A stretch of DNA of 64,000 bases from Sphaerochaetaceae bacterium (GCA_028532765.1 JAQQAR010000093.1:1-64000); one strand, 5' to 3'; positions 39,464-49,154 are shown, counted from the first letter of the stretch. Numbers and translations: made by a program. Notes: generated by a model not told the origin, from the letters alone.

Positions 39464-41353
39464 ATGGAACAAAAGAAGTTCAAAACTGAAGTATCAGAGC
39501 TATTGCATCTGATTATCCACTCGCTCTATTCCCACAAGGAAATCTTTCTCCGCGAGCTGGTATCCAACTCATCCGATGCACTGGACAAACTTAAGTATCT
39601 CACCCTTACCGATGACAAGCTCAAGGATTTAGCCTTTGAGCCACGCATCGACATCTCCTTTACTGAGGAAGGTGAAGACCGTACACTCACCATCAGTGAC
39701 AACGGTCTTGGCATGGGTCATGACGACTTGGCAGACAACCTGGGTACCATTGCATCCAGTGGAACCAAGAAGTTCCTCGCATCCCTTACCGAGGAGCAGA
39801 AGAAGGACAGCAATCTCATCGGCCAGTTTGGTGTAGGTTTCTACAGTGCCTTCATGGTTGCAAAAAAGGTAGAGGTAGTCAGCCGGAAAGCTGGTGAGGA
39901 GCAGGCTTGGAAGTGGAGCAGCACCGGCAAGGGAAGTTATACCCTTGAGGAAGCAGAGCGCGAGAGCCAAGGTACGACCATCATTCTCTACCTGAACGAG
40001 GAAGGCAGTGAATATGCCAACCGTTGGCAGATTGAGCAGCTGGTGAAGAAATACAGTGACCATATTGCCTATCCCATTTTCCTCTCTTACGACCAGACAT
40101 CCTACGACGACAAGAAGAAGGATGATGAAGGCAATCCACTGAAGAAGGTCGAACACAAGGTTGAGCAGATCAACAGTTCATCAGCCCTGTGGAGGCGCAG
40201 CAAGAGCGAGCTGACCGATGAGGAGTACAAGGAGTTCTACAAGCAGAGCAGCTATGACAGCGAAGACCCCTTGTTCTACCTGCATACACGAGCCGAAGGT
40301 GCAACAGAGTACATCACGCTCTTCTTCATTCCCAGCAAGGCTCCGTTCGATATGTACTATGCAGATTATAAGCCGGGCGTGAAGCTCTATGTGAAGCGGG
40401 TCTACATCACCGATGATGACAAAGAGTTGCTTCCATCCTATCTTCGCTTTGTGCGTGGCGTGATTGACAGTGAGGATCTTCCTCTCAACGTCAGCCGCGA
40501 GATTTTGCAACAGAATCGTGTAATGAATGCAATCCGCACCGCATCTGTGAAGAAGTTGCTTGGTGAGTTCCAGAAGATCAGCGAACAGAACCCTGACCTC
40601 TACACTCAGTTCATTGAGCAGTACAACCGACCCCTTAAGGAAGGTTTGTATTCTGATTATGCCAACCGGGATGCATTGCTTGAACTGGTTCGTTTCAAGT
40701 CCTCCACGGAGGATGGCTATGTAAGCCTCGCCTCCTACAAGGAGAGGATGAAGAGCGACCAGAAATCAATCTACTACATCGCTGGAGGAAAGGAAGAGAC
40801 CCTCAAGGCAAGCCCCTTGCTGGAAGCGTATAGAAAGAAGGGGTATGAAGTTCTCATCATGAGCGACGATATTGACGATATCGTGGTCGGCTCGATCGGT
40901 ACCTACAAGGAACTGCCTCTGAAGGCAATCAACAAGAGTGGTGCCGTTGATGACCTGAAGGAAGAAGGGGAGGACAAGAAAAAAGACACCAAGGAAGCGA
41001 AAGCTCTTATCAAGAAGGTCAAGAAAGCCCTTGGAGACAAGGTGAAAGATGTTGTTGCCTCTTCCCGTCTTGCAGATTCTCCTGCTGTAGTGGTGGTAGA
41101 TGAGAATGACCCATCAGTACAGATGCAGCAAATTCTCAAGAGTATGGGACAGACAGACTTTGAGGAAGCAAAGCCGATTCTTGAGATCAATGTGGAAGAT
41201 CCGATGGTCAAGAAGATCGAAAACAGCAATGATGAACAGTACATCGAGCAACTGAGTTCAGTGTTGCTGGATCAGGCTCTGCTTGCTGAAGGTGTTATGC
41301 CCAAGGATCCGGTAGGGTTCGCAAAACGTCTGCATGCTCTTTTGTCTACATAA
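39464..41353 (+). CDS. htpG: Hsp90-family chaperone HtpG
   Basis: A 629-residue Hsp90, full bacterial length. KFKTEVSELLHLIIHSLYSHKEIFLRELVSN (in pieces KFKTEVSELL, SHKEIFLRELVSN) opens the GHKL ATPase domain; SDNGLGM, GTIASSGTK and GQFGVGFYSAFM are its ATP-lid motifs. The middle domain includes LPLNVSREILQQNR, and the C-terminal dimerisation domain follows a Lys/Asp/Glu-rich linker around residues 500-530. The frame runs back to 39389, but the family start and GGAGG upstream place it at 39464. Strong terminator after the gene. Confidence 0.97.
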   Translation: MEQKKFKTEVSELLHLIIHSLYSHKEIFLRELVSNSSDALDKLKYLTLTDDKLKDLAFEPRIDISFTEEGEDRTLTISDNGLGMGHDDLADNLGTIASSGTKKFLASLTEEQKKDSNLIGQFGVGFYSAFMVAKKVEVVSRKAGEEQAWKWSSTGKGSYTLEEAERESQGTTIILYLNEEGSEYANRWQIEQLVKKYSDHIAYPIFLSYDQTSYDDKKKDDEGNPLKKVEHKVEQINSSSALWRRSKSELTDEEYKEFYKQSSYDSEDPLFYLHTRAEGATEYITLFFIPSKAPFDMYYADYKPGVKLYVKRVYITDDDKELLPSYLRFVRGVIDSEDLPLNVSREILQQNRVMNAIRTASVKKLLGEFQKISEQNPDLYTQFIEQYNRPLKEGLYSDYANRDALLELVRFKSSTEDGYVSLASYKERMKSDQKSIYYIAGGKEETLKASPLLEAYRKKGYEVLIMSDDIDDIVVGSIGTYKELPLKAINKSGAVDDLKEEGEDKKKDTKEAKALIKKVKKALGDKVKDVVASSRLADSPAVVVVDENDPSVQMQQILKSMGQTDFEEAKPILEINVEDPMVKKIENSNDEQYIEQLSSVLLDQALLAEGVMPKDPVGFAKRLHALLST

Positions 41354-41380
41354 TAGCGAGTAATTAATTACTTATCATGC

Positions 41381-41418
41381 AAGGTGAAGAGATATTTTTC
41401 TTCACCTTGTTTTTTTTC
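41381..41418 (+). terminator. Terminator after htpG
   Basis: AAGGTGAAGA and TCTTCACCTT form a 10-bp stem (41381-41390 with 41399-41408), followed by G and eight Ts. Confidence 0.93.
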
Positions 41419-41467
41419 TCTACCGATGGTAGTGTTTTATATAATACTTGTATAAGGAAGTAGAATT

Positions 41468-42352
41468 ATGATTGCAAATTTCATGGCACTTAGCAGTGAA
41501 GCCGTTGCTGAAAGTTCCGCCTTTGTCCGCTTTGTTGAGAAGATTGATAGCTGGATTCAAATTGGTCCGGTCGAATTCTTGGTGAACGTCGCGATTGGAT
41601 TGCTCATTGTGCTCATCGGAAAGCTGGTGATCATAGGCATTTCTCGAATGCTCAAACGCGTACTTGATCGTTCCAAGAAGATTAATGACCTGATGGCCCG
41701 CTTCATTTTGAAGCTGGTGAATGTGATAGGATGGATATTCCTCATCATAGCATTCCTTGGTCGCCTTGGTCTTGACATGGGGCCCGTGCTTGCCGGACTT
41801 GGCATCACTGGAGTTGTCCTTGGGTTTGCATTCCAGGATACCATTGGAAACTTGCTCAGTGGTATGATGATTGTCATCAATGCCCCCTTTAGGATTGGTG
41901 ACTATATTGAGACCGGATCGTTCAGTGGTTCTGTCAGTGATATGGATATGATCTGTGTCATTCTCTCTACCCCTGACAATCGTAAGATAACCATTTCAAA
42001 CAAGCTTGTTTGGGGAAGTCCCATTGTGAACTACTCCAATGTTGACCGAAGGAGACTTGGCCTTACCGTCAGTGTTGCCTATGGGACCAACATACAGTTG
42101 GCGAAGGATACCATCTGGAAAATTCTCAATTCATACAGTGAAATCCTTCCCGAGCCCGCTCCCATGGTAGAGGTGAATACCCTTGCTGCTTCCTCCATAG
42201 ACTTTGCGGTTCGGCCTTGGACTAAACCAGAAGACTTCTGGAAGGTTCATTGGAGATTCCAGGGAGAGATTGTTGACCGCCTCGCTGAGGTTGGAATCTC
42301 AGTTCCATTCAACCAGCTAGATGTACATATCGTAGACCAGAGCGCAACATAG
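41468..42352 (+). CDS. MscS-family mechanosensitive channel
   Basis: A 294-residue small-conductance mechanosensitive channel. Three N-terminal hydrophobic helices end in the glycine-rich pore helix (GPVLAGLGITGVVLGFAF), followed by the beta domain FRIGDYIETGSFSGSVSDM and the C-terminal alpha/beta domain. Protects against hypo-osmotic shock at the inner membrane. A perfect TATAAT at 41440-41445 is its probable -10, and AAGGAAG precedes the ATG. It ends one base before the convergent hypothetical gene. Confidence 0.92.
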   Translation: MIANFMALSSEAVAESSAFVRFVEKIDSWIQIGPVEFLVNVAIGLLIVLIGKLVIIGISRMLKRVLDRSKKINDLMARFILKLVNVIGWIFLIIAFLGRLGLDMGPVLAGLGITGVVLGFAFQDTIGNLLSGMMIVINAPFRIGDYIETGSFSGSVSDMDMICVILSTPDNRKITISNKLVWGSPIVNYSNVDRRRLGLTVSVAYGTNIQLAKDTIWKILNSYSEILPEPAPMVEVNTLAASSIDFAVRPWTKPEDFWKVHWRFQGEIVDRLAEVGISVPFNQLDVHIVDQSAT

Positions 42353-42353
42353 G

Positions 42354-42860
42354 CTATTGCTGTTCGCTCACAGTGCAGTGGCTTTCAAGGATGGTGCAGA
42401 ACTCCTTGGAATCCTGGAGGAGAAACTTTCCTAGATAGGATTTTCTCCTCCATGCTTTGGAGCCGAATACCAGGGTGATGATTGCATCATTTGTTTCAAT
42501 TACAACCGAGATGTTGGAGAGTTTGTTCTCGAGCGTCTCGTAGTTCTGTTTGCAGGAAACAAAGTCTGCATACGGGAAATGGTAGAACTCATCAGCCAAG
42601 GTGATTCCCACCACCTGCTTCTTGGTGTCGAAACAGAGCAGGATCCCATCCCCGATATCATTGATGTATCCATGTCTGTCATCAAAATCGTACCCGTGCT
42701 CTTTCATCAGCTCATTGGTTCTCACTCCCAGCTTCTGTAGGGTAAGACGGTAGTTGGCTGCTGCTCGGTTACGATTTTTCTTGCCGATGGTCAGTGCGTA
42801 GAGGTTTGCTGCAGTAACGAGGACTAATAGGGCTAATAATAGGTATTGGAGTATGTTCAT
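42354..42860 (-). CDS. Membrane-anchored hypothetical protein
   Basis: A 168-residue protein with one N-terminal hydrophobic helix (about 4-26) followed by a basic stretch (KKNRNR), so a cytoplasmic domain anchored by an uncleaved N-terminus is likely. The soluble part has GDGILLCFDTKKQVVGITLADEFYHFPYADFVSCKQ (shortened: GILLCFDTKKQVVGI, FYHFPYADFVSC), which looks like a small PH-like beta domain. I do not recognise the family. Divergent from the sigma-54 activator gene and convergent with mscS. Confidence 0.6.
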   Translation of the reverse strand: MNILQYLLLALLVLVTAANLYALTIGKKNRNRAAANYRLTLQKLGVRTNELMKEHGYDFDDRHGYINDIGDGILLCFDTKKQVVGITLADEFYHFPYADFVSCKQNYETLENKLSNISVVIETNDAIITLVFGSKAWRRKSYLGKFLLQDSKEFCTILESHCTVSEQQ

Positions 42861-42934
42861 AGCCGGACAATACCAAGGGCGGGCCGGCTTTGTAAAGAGA
42901 ACCGCTTATGATACACTTTCTTTGAGGTGTCACA

Positions 42935-44815
42935 TTGATAAAAATTTTGATTGTTGTTCCCTACCAAGAGTTGCAAGAAGCATTCGATCAAGTCATCCAG
43001 AGTTATGACCTGGATACGATTGAAGTGCGTACCACACATATCTATGGAAGCGATCCCCAAAAGATCGTACCTCTTGCTGCTGATATCATTGTAGCCCGTG
43101 GAATAACTGCTCAGGCAATCGCTCACCAAAAACCATCGGTGCATGTTGTGCCCATCGCACTCAGTAGCGCGGATTTACTCAGTGCGCTAGCCAAAGCCAA
43201 AAAAATGAACAGTACAGCCCATATCGGGGTAGTCACGAATGAACAGCTTTGTGACCAGGAGTTGATCAGCACCTTGGTCGGGCAACCTGTATCAATCTTT
43301 CAGGTAACCGATGAGAAAGACGTGAAAATCGGACTGGAGCACCTTGCAAGAAAGGGTTGCACCATATTTGTGGGTGGACTCACGATGTGTCGCCTATGTG
43401 AGGAGCAACAGTTTGCTCATGTGCATGTAAAGAGTGGTTATCAGGCAGTTGTCCATGCCGTGGCGGAAGCCGTTGCAGCCGCTCGCTCTCTCGAGCGTGC
43501 TCAAACAAGGGGAAACCTGCTTGGGACGTTGCTCAACAATGCCACTTATGCCCTGCTTGCAATTAACAGCAGTGCAACCATCATTGCAGCCAACCGGCAA
43601 GCTGAGCAACTCTTTGGTACTACGTCCCTGTTGGGAAAGCAGTTGATGGAAGTATATCAAGGAGGGAAGTGGGATCTTACCTTGAAGGCAGGGAAGAAAG
43701 AGATACTCGTACCGATTGCAGGCAAGCAGTTCCTGGTGACCCAGCAACCGATCAGCATGGATGAAGAGACATCAGGCTTCCTCTTCACGTTCCAGAATAC
43801 AGAGGCTATTCAGCAGACAGAGCATATGATCAGGACGGAGTTGAGCAGAAAGGGCTTGGTCGCCAAGTACACATTCTCCAACATTGTGACACAGAATGCC
43901 CAGATGATCGCTCTGGTGGAGAAAGCCAGAAGGTTTAGCCAGGTCCCAGGTGCCGTACTGCTGCTTGGTGAGACGGGAACGGGAAAAGAGTTGTTTGCCC
44001 AGAGCATACACAATGCATCGCCCCGTGCATCGCAACCCTTTGTTGCAGTGAACTGTGCAGCACTTCCCGAACAACTGCTGGAGAGTGAGTTGTTTGGATA
44101 CACCGAAGGAGCCTTCACCGGTGCAAGCAAGGGAGGGAAGCCTGGGTTGTTTGAATTGGCTCATAAGGGCACCATTTTCCTCGATGAAATTGCCGAGATG
44201 CCGATAGTCGTGCAGGCGAAACTGCTTCGTGTTCTTCAGGAGCGTGAGGTTCGCCGGGTAGGGGCTGACATGGTTGTCCCTGTAGATGTGAGAGTCATCA
44301 GTGCTGCAAACAGCAATATCCTGCAGAAAGTACAAGATGGGTCGTTCCGTCTTGATCTCTTCTATCGTATTAGTCTGTTGAGCCTGATGCTGATCCCTTT
44401 ACGTGATCGTCCTGAGGATATCGGGTTGTTGTTCTCCCATTTTGTCACGCAATACTGCGAGCGGCATGGACTGACCGGGATCAACATCAATGCAGATGCA
44501 TTAGAGATGCTTGGACAGTTCTACTGGCCCGGAAACATTCGTGAGCTTAGGAATGCAGCTGAACGGCTTGCAATTCTTCATACCTCCGACAGGGTTGGCA
44601 TCCGAGAGATAGAGCAACTCGATATCGGATCCACTGGCTTGTATCTTGATACCAAGGAAACAGAAAAACCAAAACCAAAAAAGAAGAAACGCTCCGATCA
44701 TGAGCTGTATGAACAGTTCCTCTCCAGTGGTCTGACTCGTGAGGAATTCGCCAAGGAGGTCGGCATAAGCAGGACAACGCTCTGGAGGAAGTTTTCCCGA
44801 TTTGGATCAGAGTAA
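42935..44815 (+). CDS. Sigma-54-dependent activator with PrpR_N sensor
   Basis: A 626-residue enhancer-binding protein. Residues about 5-180 match the PrpR_N sensor domain, about 195-290 a PAS domain, 315-560 the AAA+ domain with GETGTGKE (345-352), GAFTGA (392-397, sigma-54 contact loop) and FLDEIAEMP, and the C-terminus a Fis-type HTH ([17 protein letters not shown]). PrpR_N regulators often control organic-acid catabolism, including PdxA2-type loci. TTG start with GAGGTG upstream; no ATG is near. The half-site array and -24/-12 promoter immediately downstream indicate that it activates pdxA2-tctBAC. Confidence 0.9.
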   Translation: MIKILIVVPYQELQEAFDQVIQSYDLDTIEVRTTHIYGSDPQKIVPLAADIIVARGITAQAIAHQKPSVHVVPIALSSADLLSALAKAKKMNSTAHIGVVTNEQLCDQELISTLVGQPVSIFQVTDEKDVKIGLEHLARKGCTIFVGGLTMCRLCEEQQFAHVHVKSGYQAVVHAVAEAVAAARSLERAQTRGNLLGTLLNNATYALLAINSSATIIAANRQAEQLFGTTSLLGKQLMEVYQGGKWDLTLKAGKKEILVPIAGKQFLVTQQPISMDEETSGFLFTFQNTEAIQQTEHMIRTELSRKGLVAKYTFSNIVTQNAQMIALVEKARRFSQVPGAVLLLGETGTGKELFAQSIHNASPRASQPFVAVNCAALPEQLLESELFGYTEGAFTGASKGGKPGLFELAHKGTIFLDEIAEMPIVVQAKLLRVLQEREVRRVGADMVVPVDVRVISAANSNILQKVQDGSFRLDLFYRISLLSLMLIPLRDRPEDIGLLFSHFVTQYCERHGLTGININADALEMLGQFYWPGNIRELRNAAERLAILHTSDRVGIREIEQLDIGSTGLYLDTKETEKPKPKKKKRSDHELYEQFLSSGLTREEFAKEVGISRTTLWRKFSRFGSE

Positions 44816-44817
44816 AC

Positions 44818-44875
44818 ATGTTTCAATTATGTTTCAAATGAAACATGAAACAATAAGCATGTAACATTGAAACAT
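44818..44875. promoter_or_regulatory. Enhancer array of TGAAACA half-sites
   Basis: Five copies of TGAAACA(T) occur in 58 bp: inverted at 44818-44825 and 44829-44836, direct at 44839-44846, 44846-44852 and 44868-44875. The second and third form ATGTTTCA-AA-TGAAACAT. They lie 124-181 bp upstream of the -24 element, the usual place for a sigma-54 enhancer. Confidence 0.7.
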
Positions 44876-44946
44876 GTTAAAAAAGTCTTAAAAATTTTTA
44901 GGAAATTGTTTGAATTTTTCATATTTGGTTACTTCAATAGAAAATA

Positions 44947-44987
44947 TGTGTATACAAACATCAATTGAATAAAAGATTGTATACAAT
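44947..44987. promoter_or_regulatory. Two TGTATACA boxes upstream of the sigma-54 promoter
   Basis: TGTATACA occurs at 44949-44956 and again inside the perfect palindrome ATTGTATACAAT (44976-44987), 29 bp apart. The same octamer occurs at the GntR and transketolase promoters near 53.6-53.9 kb, suggesting control by that GntR protein. Confidence 0.5.
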
Positions 44988-44998
44988 AGATTGTAAAC

Positions 44999-45015
44999 TT
45001 GGCACGTTAGTTGCT
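44999..45015 (+). promoter_or_regulatory. Sigma-54 (-24/-12) promoter of pdxA2-tctBAC
   Basis: TTGGCACGTTAGTTGCT matches the consensus TGGCACG-N4-TTGC(A/T), with GG and GC at the required spacing. The transcript start would be about 12 bases downstream, followed by a small GAGCA/TGCTC hairpin (45036-45049) before the ribosome binding site. Confidence 0.85.
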
Positions 45016-45075
45016 ACCTCTATTGCCGGAGTGACGAGCATCGTTGCTCACTGCAAGTATGAAGAGGAGTAATCC

Positions 45076-46083
45076 ATGAACGATAAACCTGTATTGGGAC
45101 TTTTAATCGGAGACGGAGCCGGAGTCGGACCTGAGATCATAGCCAAGCTGGCTGTTGGTAAATTTTTTGAACAGTATTGTAAACCAGTGGTTATTGGTGA
45201 TGTACGTATACTCGAGCGTGCCTTCTCGGTAATTGGTTCCTCTGTCCCCTTGCAGGTGATTGACAGTGTGGATGAAGCTGACTGGAGCAAGGGCCTTCCA
45301 ATCCTTGACCAGAAAGATCAGGACCCTGAAGTTGTGAAGTTTGGTACCCTGACCACTGAGGCAGGCAAGGCGAATCTTAATGCTCTGGAGCTTGGTGTTT
45401 CCTTGTATAAAGAGAAAATGATTGAAGGTTTCTGTTTCGCTCCATTCCATAAAGCAGGACTCAAGCAGGCAGGAAGCAAGGTGGAGAGTGAACACCACTT
45501 ACTCGCCCAGTTGTTCAACCATACTGAGCCCTTTGGGGAGATCAATGTGTTGGGTGACCTCTGGACCACCAGAACCACCAGTCATATTCCCATCAGCGAG
45601 GTAAGCAAGAACTTGACTGTAGAGAGCATCCTGCGTGCAGTACGCCTTGCCAACGCATCCTTGAAGAACAGCGGCATCACAAAGCCCCGTCTTGCTCTTG
45701 CTGCACTGAATCCCCACGCTGGAGAAAATGGCCTCTGTGGACGTGAAGAGATTGATGTAATCATCCCAGCTATTGAGAAAGCAAGAGAGATGGGAATTGA
45801 TGCAACAGGGCCCTATCCAAGTGACATCACCTTTATCAAGGCTTTCCGCGGTGATTTTGACGGGGTAGTGACCATGTACCATGACCAGGGACAGATTGCC
45901 CTGAAACTCAGGGGATTTGATGAAGGTATCACCATTGCCGGTGGCCTTCCCGCTCCTATTGTTACCTGTGCACATGGTACGGCTTATGATATCGCCGGAA
46001 CCGGTGTTGTGAAAACCAGCGCTTTTGAGAATGCAGTGAAGATGGCCTCCCGTATGGCCAACCACCTGCGTCAGCAAGCGTAA
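45076..46083 (+). CDS. pdxA2: PdxA-family dehydrogenase, catabolic (PdxA2) type
   Basis: A 335-residue member of the 4-hydroxythreonine-4-phosphate dehydrogenase family. LLIGDGAGVGPEI opens the fold; HHLLAQ, ALNPHAGENGLCGREE and MYHDQGQIALK carry the family metal-binding His residues. Catabolic PdxA2 enzymes oxidise 4-phospho-threonate/erythronate with decarboxylation, usually next to a DUF1537 kinase; none is present here, so the substrate is open. GAGGAG precedes the ATG. It heads the sigma-54 unit with a tripartite tricarboxylate-type transporter, which argues for catabolism rather than B6 synthesis. Confidence 0.85.
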   Translation: MNDKPVLGLLIGDGAGVGPEIIAKLAVGKFFEQYCKPVVIGDVRILERAFSVIGSSVPLQVIDSVDEADWSKGLPILDQKDQDPEVVKFGTLTTEAGKANLNALELGVSLYKEKMIEGFCFAPFHKAGLKQAGSKVESEHHLLAQLFNHTEPFGEINVLGDLWTTRTTSHIPISEVSKNLTVESILRAVRLANASLKNSGITKPRLALAALNPHAGENGLCGREEIDVIIPAIEKAREMGIDATGPYPSDITFIKAFRGDFDGVVTMYHDQGQIALKLRGFDEGITIAGGLPAPIVTCAHGTAYDIAGTGVVKTSAFENAVKMASRMANHLRQQA

Positions 46084-46097
46084 GGAGAGAGGAATAT

Positions 46098-46556
46098 ATG
46101 CAATTGAAAAAGGTTACGAGTCAGATGGTGATTCCTGTAATCACAGCAGTGATAGCTGCTCTTTTCATCTATCTCGGGATCACCAAGTACGGCTTTTGGC
46201 ATGAGCTCAGGGGACCGCTTCCAGGTTTTTTCCCCACTCTCATTGGATTTGCTTTGCTAGCTTTGAGCTTCATTGCATTCCTGGGCTCTTTCAAGGAAGA
46301 GAAGACCACCTATCCGATTGAGAGCTGGTTTCCTGCTCTTGGCGTGATCGCCATCATGCTTGCCACTCTGGTTATTGGAATGATTCCCAGCCTTGCCCTC
46401 TTCGTCATTCTTTGGCTCAAGTGGTACGAAAAGTATAGTTGGAAGACAACCCTCATCGGGTTGGCTGTCATTATGGCCATTGTAATCGGAGCCTTCGTCA
46501 TGTGGCTCGGAGTTCCCTTCCCGAAGGGAATCATCTACAACTGGATCGCGTACTGA
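46098..46556 (+). CDS. tctB: Tripartite tricarboxylate transporter small subunit TctB
   Basis: A 152-residue membrane protein with four hydrophobic helices, the expected size and layout for TctB: GPLPGFFPTLIGFALL in the second region and a C-terminal FVMWLGVPFPKGIIY. It forms the membrane complex with TctA. GGAGAGAGG precedes the ATG, 14 bp after pdxA2. Confidence 0.88.
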   Translation: MQLKKVTSQMVIPVITAVIAALFIYLGITKYGFWHELRGPLPGFFPTLIGFALLALSFIAFLGSFKEEKTTYPIESWFPALGVIAIMLATLVIGMIPSLALFVILWLKWYEKYSWKTTLIGLAVIMAIVIGAFVMWLGVPFPKGIIYNWIAY

Positions 46557-46566
46557 GGAGCATGCA

Positions 46567-48075
46567 ATGGAAAATCTAGAAATGCTATTCATGGGCTTTT
46601 CAGTAGTCCTTACCTTTCAGAATGTTATGGTTACCATGCTTGGTGCTGTACTCGGCCTTGTGGTCGGTGCAATGCCTGGTATCGGTTCCCTCGCAGGGGT
46701 TGCCCTGTTGCTTCCCCTTACCTATAAGTTCAATCCAACCACCGCAATCATCATGCTTGGAGCACTCTATTATTCCAACATGTATGGTGGATCGTTCAGC
46801 GCAATCCTCCTGAACATCCCTGGAGACTCTCCTGCTGTCATGACCGCCCTTGATGGGTATCCGATGGCAACCAAGCGTAATAGGCCTGGTCAGGCACTGT
46901 TCACTTCCAATCTTTCCTCCTTTATCGGTGGTTTCATTGGTATGATCATCCTTACCTTTATGGGACCTGCGCTTGCAGAGCTCGGGCTCAAGTTTGGTCC
47001 TGCTGAGATGACTTCTCTCTTGTTGGTTGCGATGACTTCCATCGGCTGGCTGGTAGGGGAAAGTCCGACTAAGGGCGTTGTTTTGACCTTGGTTGGAATC
47101 CTGCTGGCAACAATGGGTATGGATACGCTTACAGGAAGCCCCCGTTACGACTTCGGCAACATGTATCTGCTAGGGGGCATTCCTTTTACCCCGTTCGTCA
47201 TTGGAGCAGTCGGTTTCAGCCAGGTGCTTAAATTGATGGCAGAGCGAAACAAGAAGGTTGATGTCAATCTGACACAGAAGCTGACGATCAAGGGATCAAT
47301 GTTGACCCTCCATGATGTACGTCGCCTTGTTCCTCCTGCTATCCGTAGCGGTTTCATGGGAACCTTTGTTGGTGTGCTTCCAGGAGCTGGTGCGACAACT
47401 GGAGCATTCCTTGGCTATGCAGCACAGAAAGCTTTCAAGAGCGAAGAGCCGCTTGGCAGTGGTGCAATTGAGGGAATCGCTAGCTGTGAGGCAGCAAACA
47501 ACGCAGCCGCCGCTGGGTCCTTTGCTCCCTTGCTTGCCTTGGGTATCCCAGGTAGTGGTACCGGTGCAGTCTTGCTTGGTGGGTTGATGATGTGGGGTCT
47601 GAATCCTGGACCACTGCTTTTTTCCAGCAATCCTGACTTTGCATGGGGCTTGATCGCAAGCTTGTTCCTCGCAAACCTGCTTACCCTGTTCATTTCCCTT
47701 GGGGTTATCCCCTTCCTGATCAAGATCCTCACCGTTCCGGTACGGATTCTGATCCCGATCATCACCGTTGTCTGTGTGGTTGGTGGCTACAGTACCAGTA
47801 ACTCCATGTATGGTGTGATTATCATGTTCCTCTCTGGGTTGTTCGGGTACATCCTTGACCGCAATGGCTATGGAGTTGCTCCTATGCTGCTGTCATTCGT
47901 CCTGGCCCCACTGCTTGAATCGAACATGCGTAAGGCCTTCATCATCAGTAATGGTGGTTTGGGAATCTTCGTTGACAAGCCGATTTCTGCCTTCCTGTTG
48001 TTGGCGCTCTTGGCAATCGTAATGACTCCTGTGGTGAAGTTCATCCTTCGCAAGGCTGGCATTCGAAAGAAATAA
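46567..48075 (+). CDS. tctA: Tripartite tricarboxylate transporter large subunit TctA
   Basis: A 502-residue membrane protein with about twelve helices. The two conserved repeats GAMPGIGSLAGVALLLPLT and GVLPGAGATTGAFLGY, and YSNMYGGSFSAILLNIPG, are TctA hallmarks. It is the ion-coupled channel that moves an organic acid delivered by the TctC binding protein. Located between tctB and tctC in the sigma-54 unit. Cargo inferred to be a sugar acid or hydroxy-acid used by PdxA2. Confidence 0.95.
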   Translation: MENLEMLFMGFSVVLTFQNVMVTMLGAVLGLVVGAMPGIGSLAGVALLLPLTYKFNPTTAIIMLGALYYSNMYGGSFSAILLNIPGDSPAVMTALDGYPMATKRNRPGQALFTSNLSSFIGGFIGMIILTFMGPALAELGLKFGPAEMTSLLLVAMTSIGWLVGESPTKGVVLTLVGILLATMGMDTLTGSPRYDFGNMYLLGGIPFTPFVIGAVGFSQVLKLMAERNKKVDVNLTQKLTIKGSMLTLHDVRRLVPPAIRSGFMGTFVGVLPGAGATTGAFLGYAAQKAFKSEEPLGSGAIEGIASCEAANNAAAAGSFAPLLALGIPGSGTGAVLLGGLMMWGLNPGPLLFSSNPDFAWGLIASLFLANLLTLFISLGVIPFLIKILTVPVRILIPIITVVCVVGGYSTSNSMYGVIIMFLSGLFGYILDRNGYGVAPMLLSFVLAPLLESNMRKAFIISNGGLGIFVDKPISAFLLLALLAIVMTPVVKFILRKAGIRKK

Positions 48076-48083
48076 GGTGTTAT

Positions 48084-48131
48084 TTCCTCGTAAGAGGAAT
48101 TGGATATTGGAAAATGTGGGAGTAATCCCAC
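48084..48131 (+). other. Two GTAA-loop hairpins before tctC
   Basis: TTCCTC-GTAA-GAGGAA (48084-48099) and GTGGGA-GTAA-TCCCAC (48116-48131) are perfect 6-bp stems closed by GNRA-type GUAA loops in the 80-base gap between tctA and tctC. They may set mRNA stability so that the binding protein is made in excess. Confidence 0.5.
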
Positions 48132-48155
48132 GAGAAACAAAGAGGAGATAGAGAG

Positions 48156-49154
48156 ATGAGAAAAATTGCTCTAGTATTGGCCCTGGTTTTATTGGTAAGC
48201 ATTTCCGTTTTCGCAAACGGTACTGCTGAAGCTGCAGATGGTGCAGAGAAGTCCTTCGTTCCTACCCGTAATGTTGACTGGTATGTGACCAGTTCCCCCG
48301 GTGGTGGTTCAGACATCTTCACCCGCACGATTACTGATATTGCTACTGAAGAGGATTTGATCAACGGACAGAATTTTGTTATTCAGTACAAGACCGATGG
48401 TGCTGGTGAAGTTGGTAGACTGCTTGTTTCCAACATCAAGGCTGGCGTCCAGGCTGATCACACCTTGTTGACCTTCAACAGCGGTGACTTGATGCCGATG
48501 GTTAAGAACACCAACAATCGTTTCCAGAACTTTCAGCCTGTTGCCCACATGGCTGTAGACAAGCACCTGATCTTCATTGGTGAGTCCTCCAAGTACACCA
48601 GTGCTGAAGAGATCATTGAAGCTTTGAACAATGGAGAGAGATTGGTTCTTGGTGGTTCCAAGGGTGATGACATCGCTTGTCACGCTGCTCTTATCAAGGA
48701 ACTTGGTGTAACCCAGGATCAGCTTTCCTACATTGCTCACGATGCAACCAGTGGTGCTATCACTGCAATTCTTGGTGGTCACTTCGACCTGTTGATCTCC
48801 AAGCCTGCAGCAGCTTCCCAGTATGTTGAAGCTGGTAAGCTTACCCCGGTTCTGGCTCTTTCCACCAGCCGTTTCCCTGGAAACCTCAGTGGTGCTCCGA
48901 CCCTCAGCGAGCTCGGTTACGAGAACGTAGAGGTTCCCAACTGGAGATCTGTTGTTGCTCCCAAGAACATGAGCGCTGCTGCAGTTACCTACTGGAGCAA
49001 TGTCATGAAGCAGGTCAACGACACCGAAGCTTGGCAGAAAGGCTACATCGAGAAGCAGAAGCTGGTTCCCGATTTCATGGACACCGATACCTACAGAGCG
49101 TATGGTATGAAGTTCCAGGCTGACTACCTTGAGTCAATCGGTAAGTCTGAGTAA
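48156..49154 (+). CDS. tctC: TctC-family substrate-binding protein
   Basis: A 332-residue periplasmic protein. Signal peptide 1-20 (cleavage after VFA), mature start NGTAEAADGAEK without lipobox. NVDWYVTSSPGGGSDIFTR (split: NVDWYVTSSPGGGSD) and the FDLLISKPAAASQYVEAGKL region are family features for carboxylate binding via two water-bridged loops. GAGGAGATAGAG precedes the ATG. It should capture the acid transported by TctAB. A long hairpin follows the stop. Confidence 0.92.
   Translation: MRKIALVLALVLLVSISVFANGTAEAADGAEKSFVPTRNVDWYVTSSPGGGSDIFTRTITDIATEEDLINGQNFVIQYKTDGAGEVGRLLVSNIKAGVQADHTLLTFNSGDLMPMVKNTNNRFQNFQPVAHMAVDKHLIFIGESSKYTSAEEIIEALNNGERLVLGGSKGDDIACHAALIKELGVTQDQLSYIAHDATSGAITAILGGHFDLLISKPAAASQYVEAGKLTPVLALSTSRFPGNLSGAPTLSELGYENVEVPNWRSVVAPKNMSAAAVTYWSNVMKQVNDTEAWQKGYIEKQKLVPDFMDTDTYRAYGMKFQADYLESIGKSE

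Noticed and set aside
44818-44875. TGAAACA repeats read as further KdgR operators
   Set aside because: Arm orientation and spacing differ from the TGAAAC-N3-GTTTCA sites, and they adjoin a sigma-54 activator gene, so an enhancer array explains them better.
45499-46077. A 192-codon minus-strand frame inside pdxA2
   Set aside because: Entirely antisense to a well supported PdxA-family gene and without ribosome binding site or family signal.
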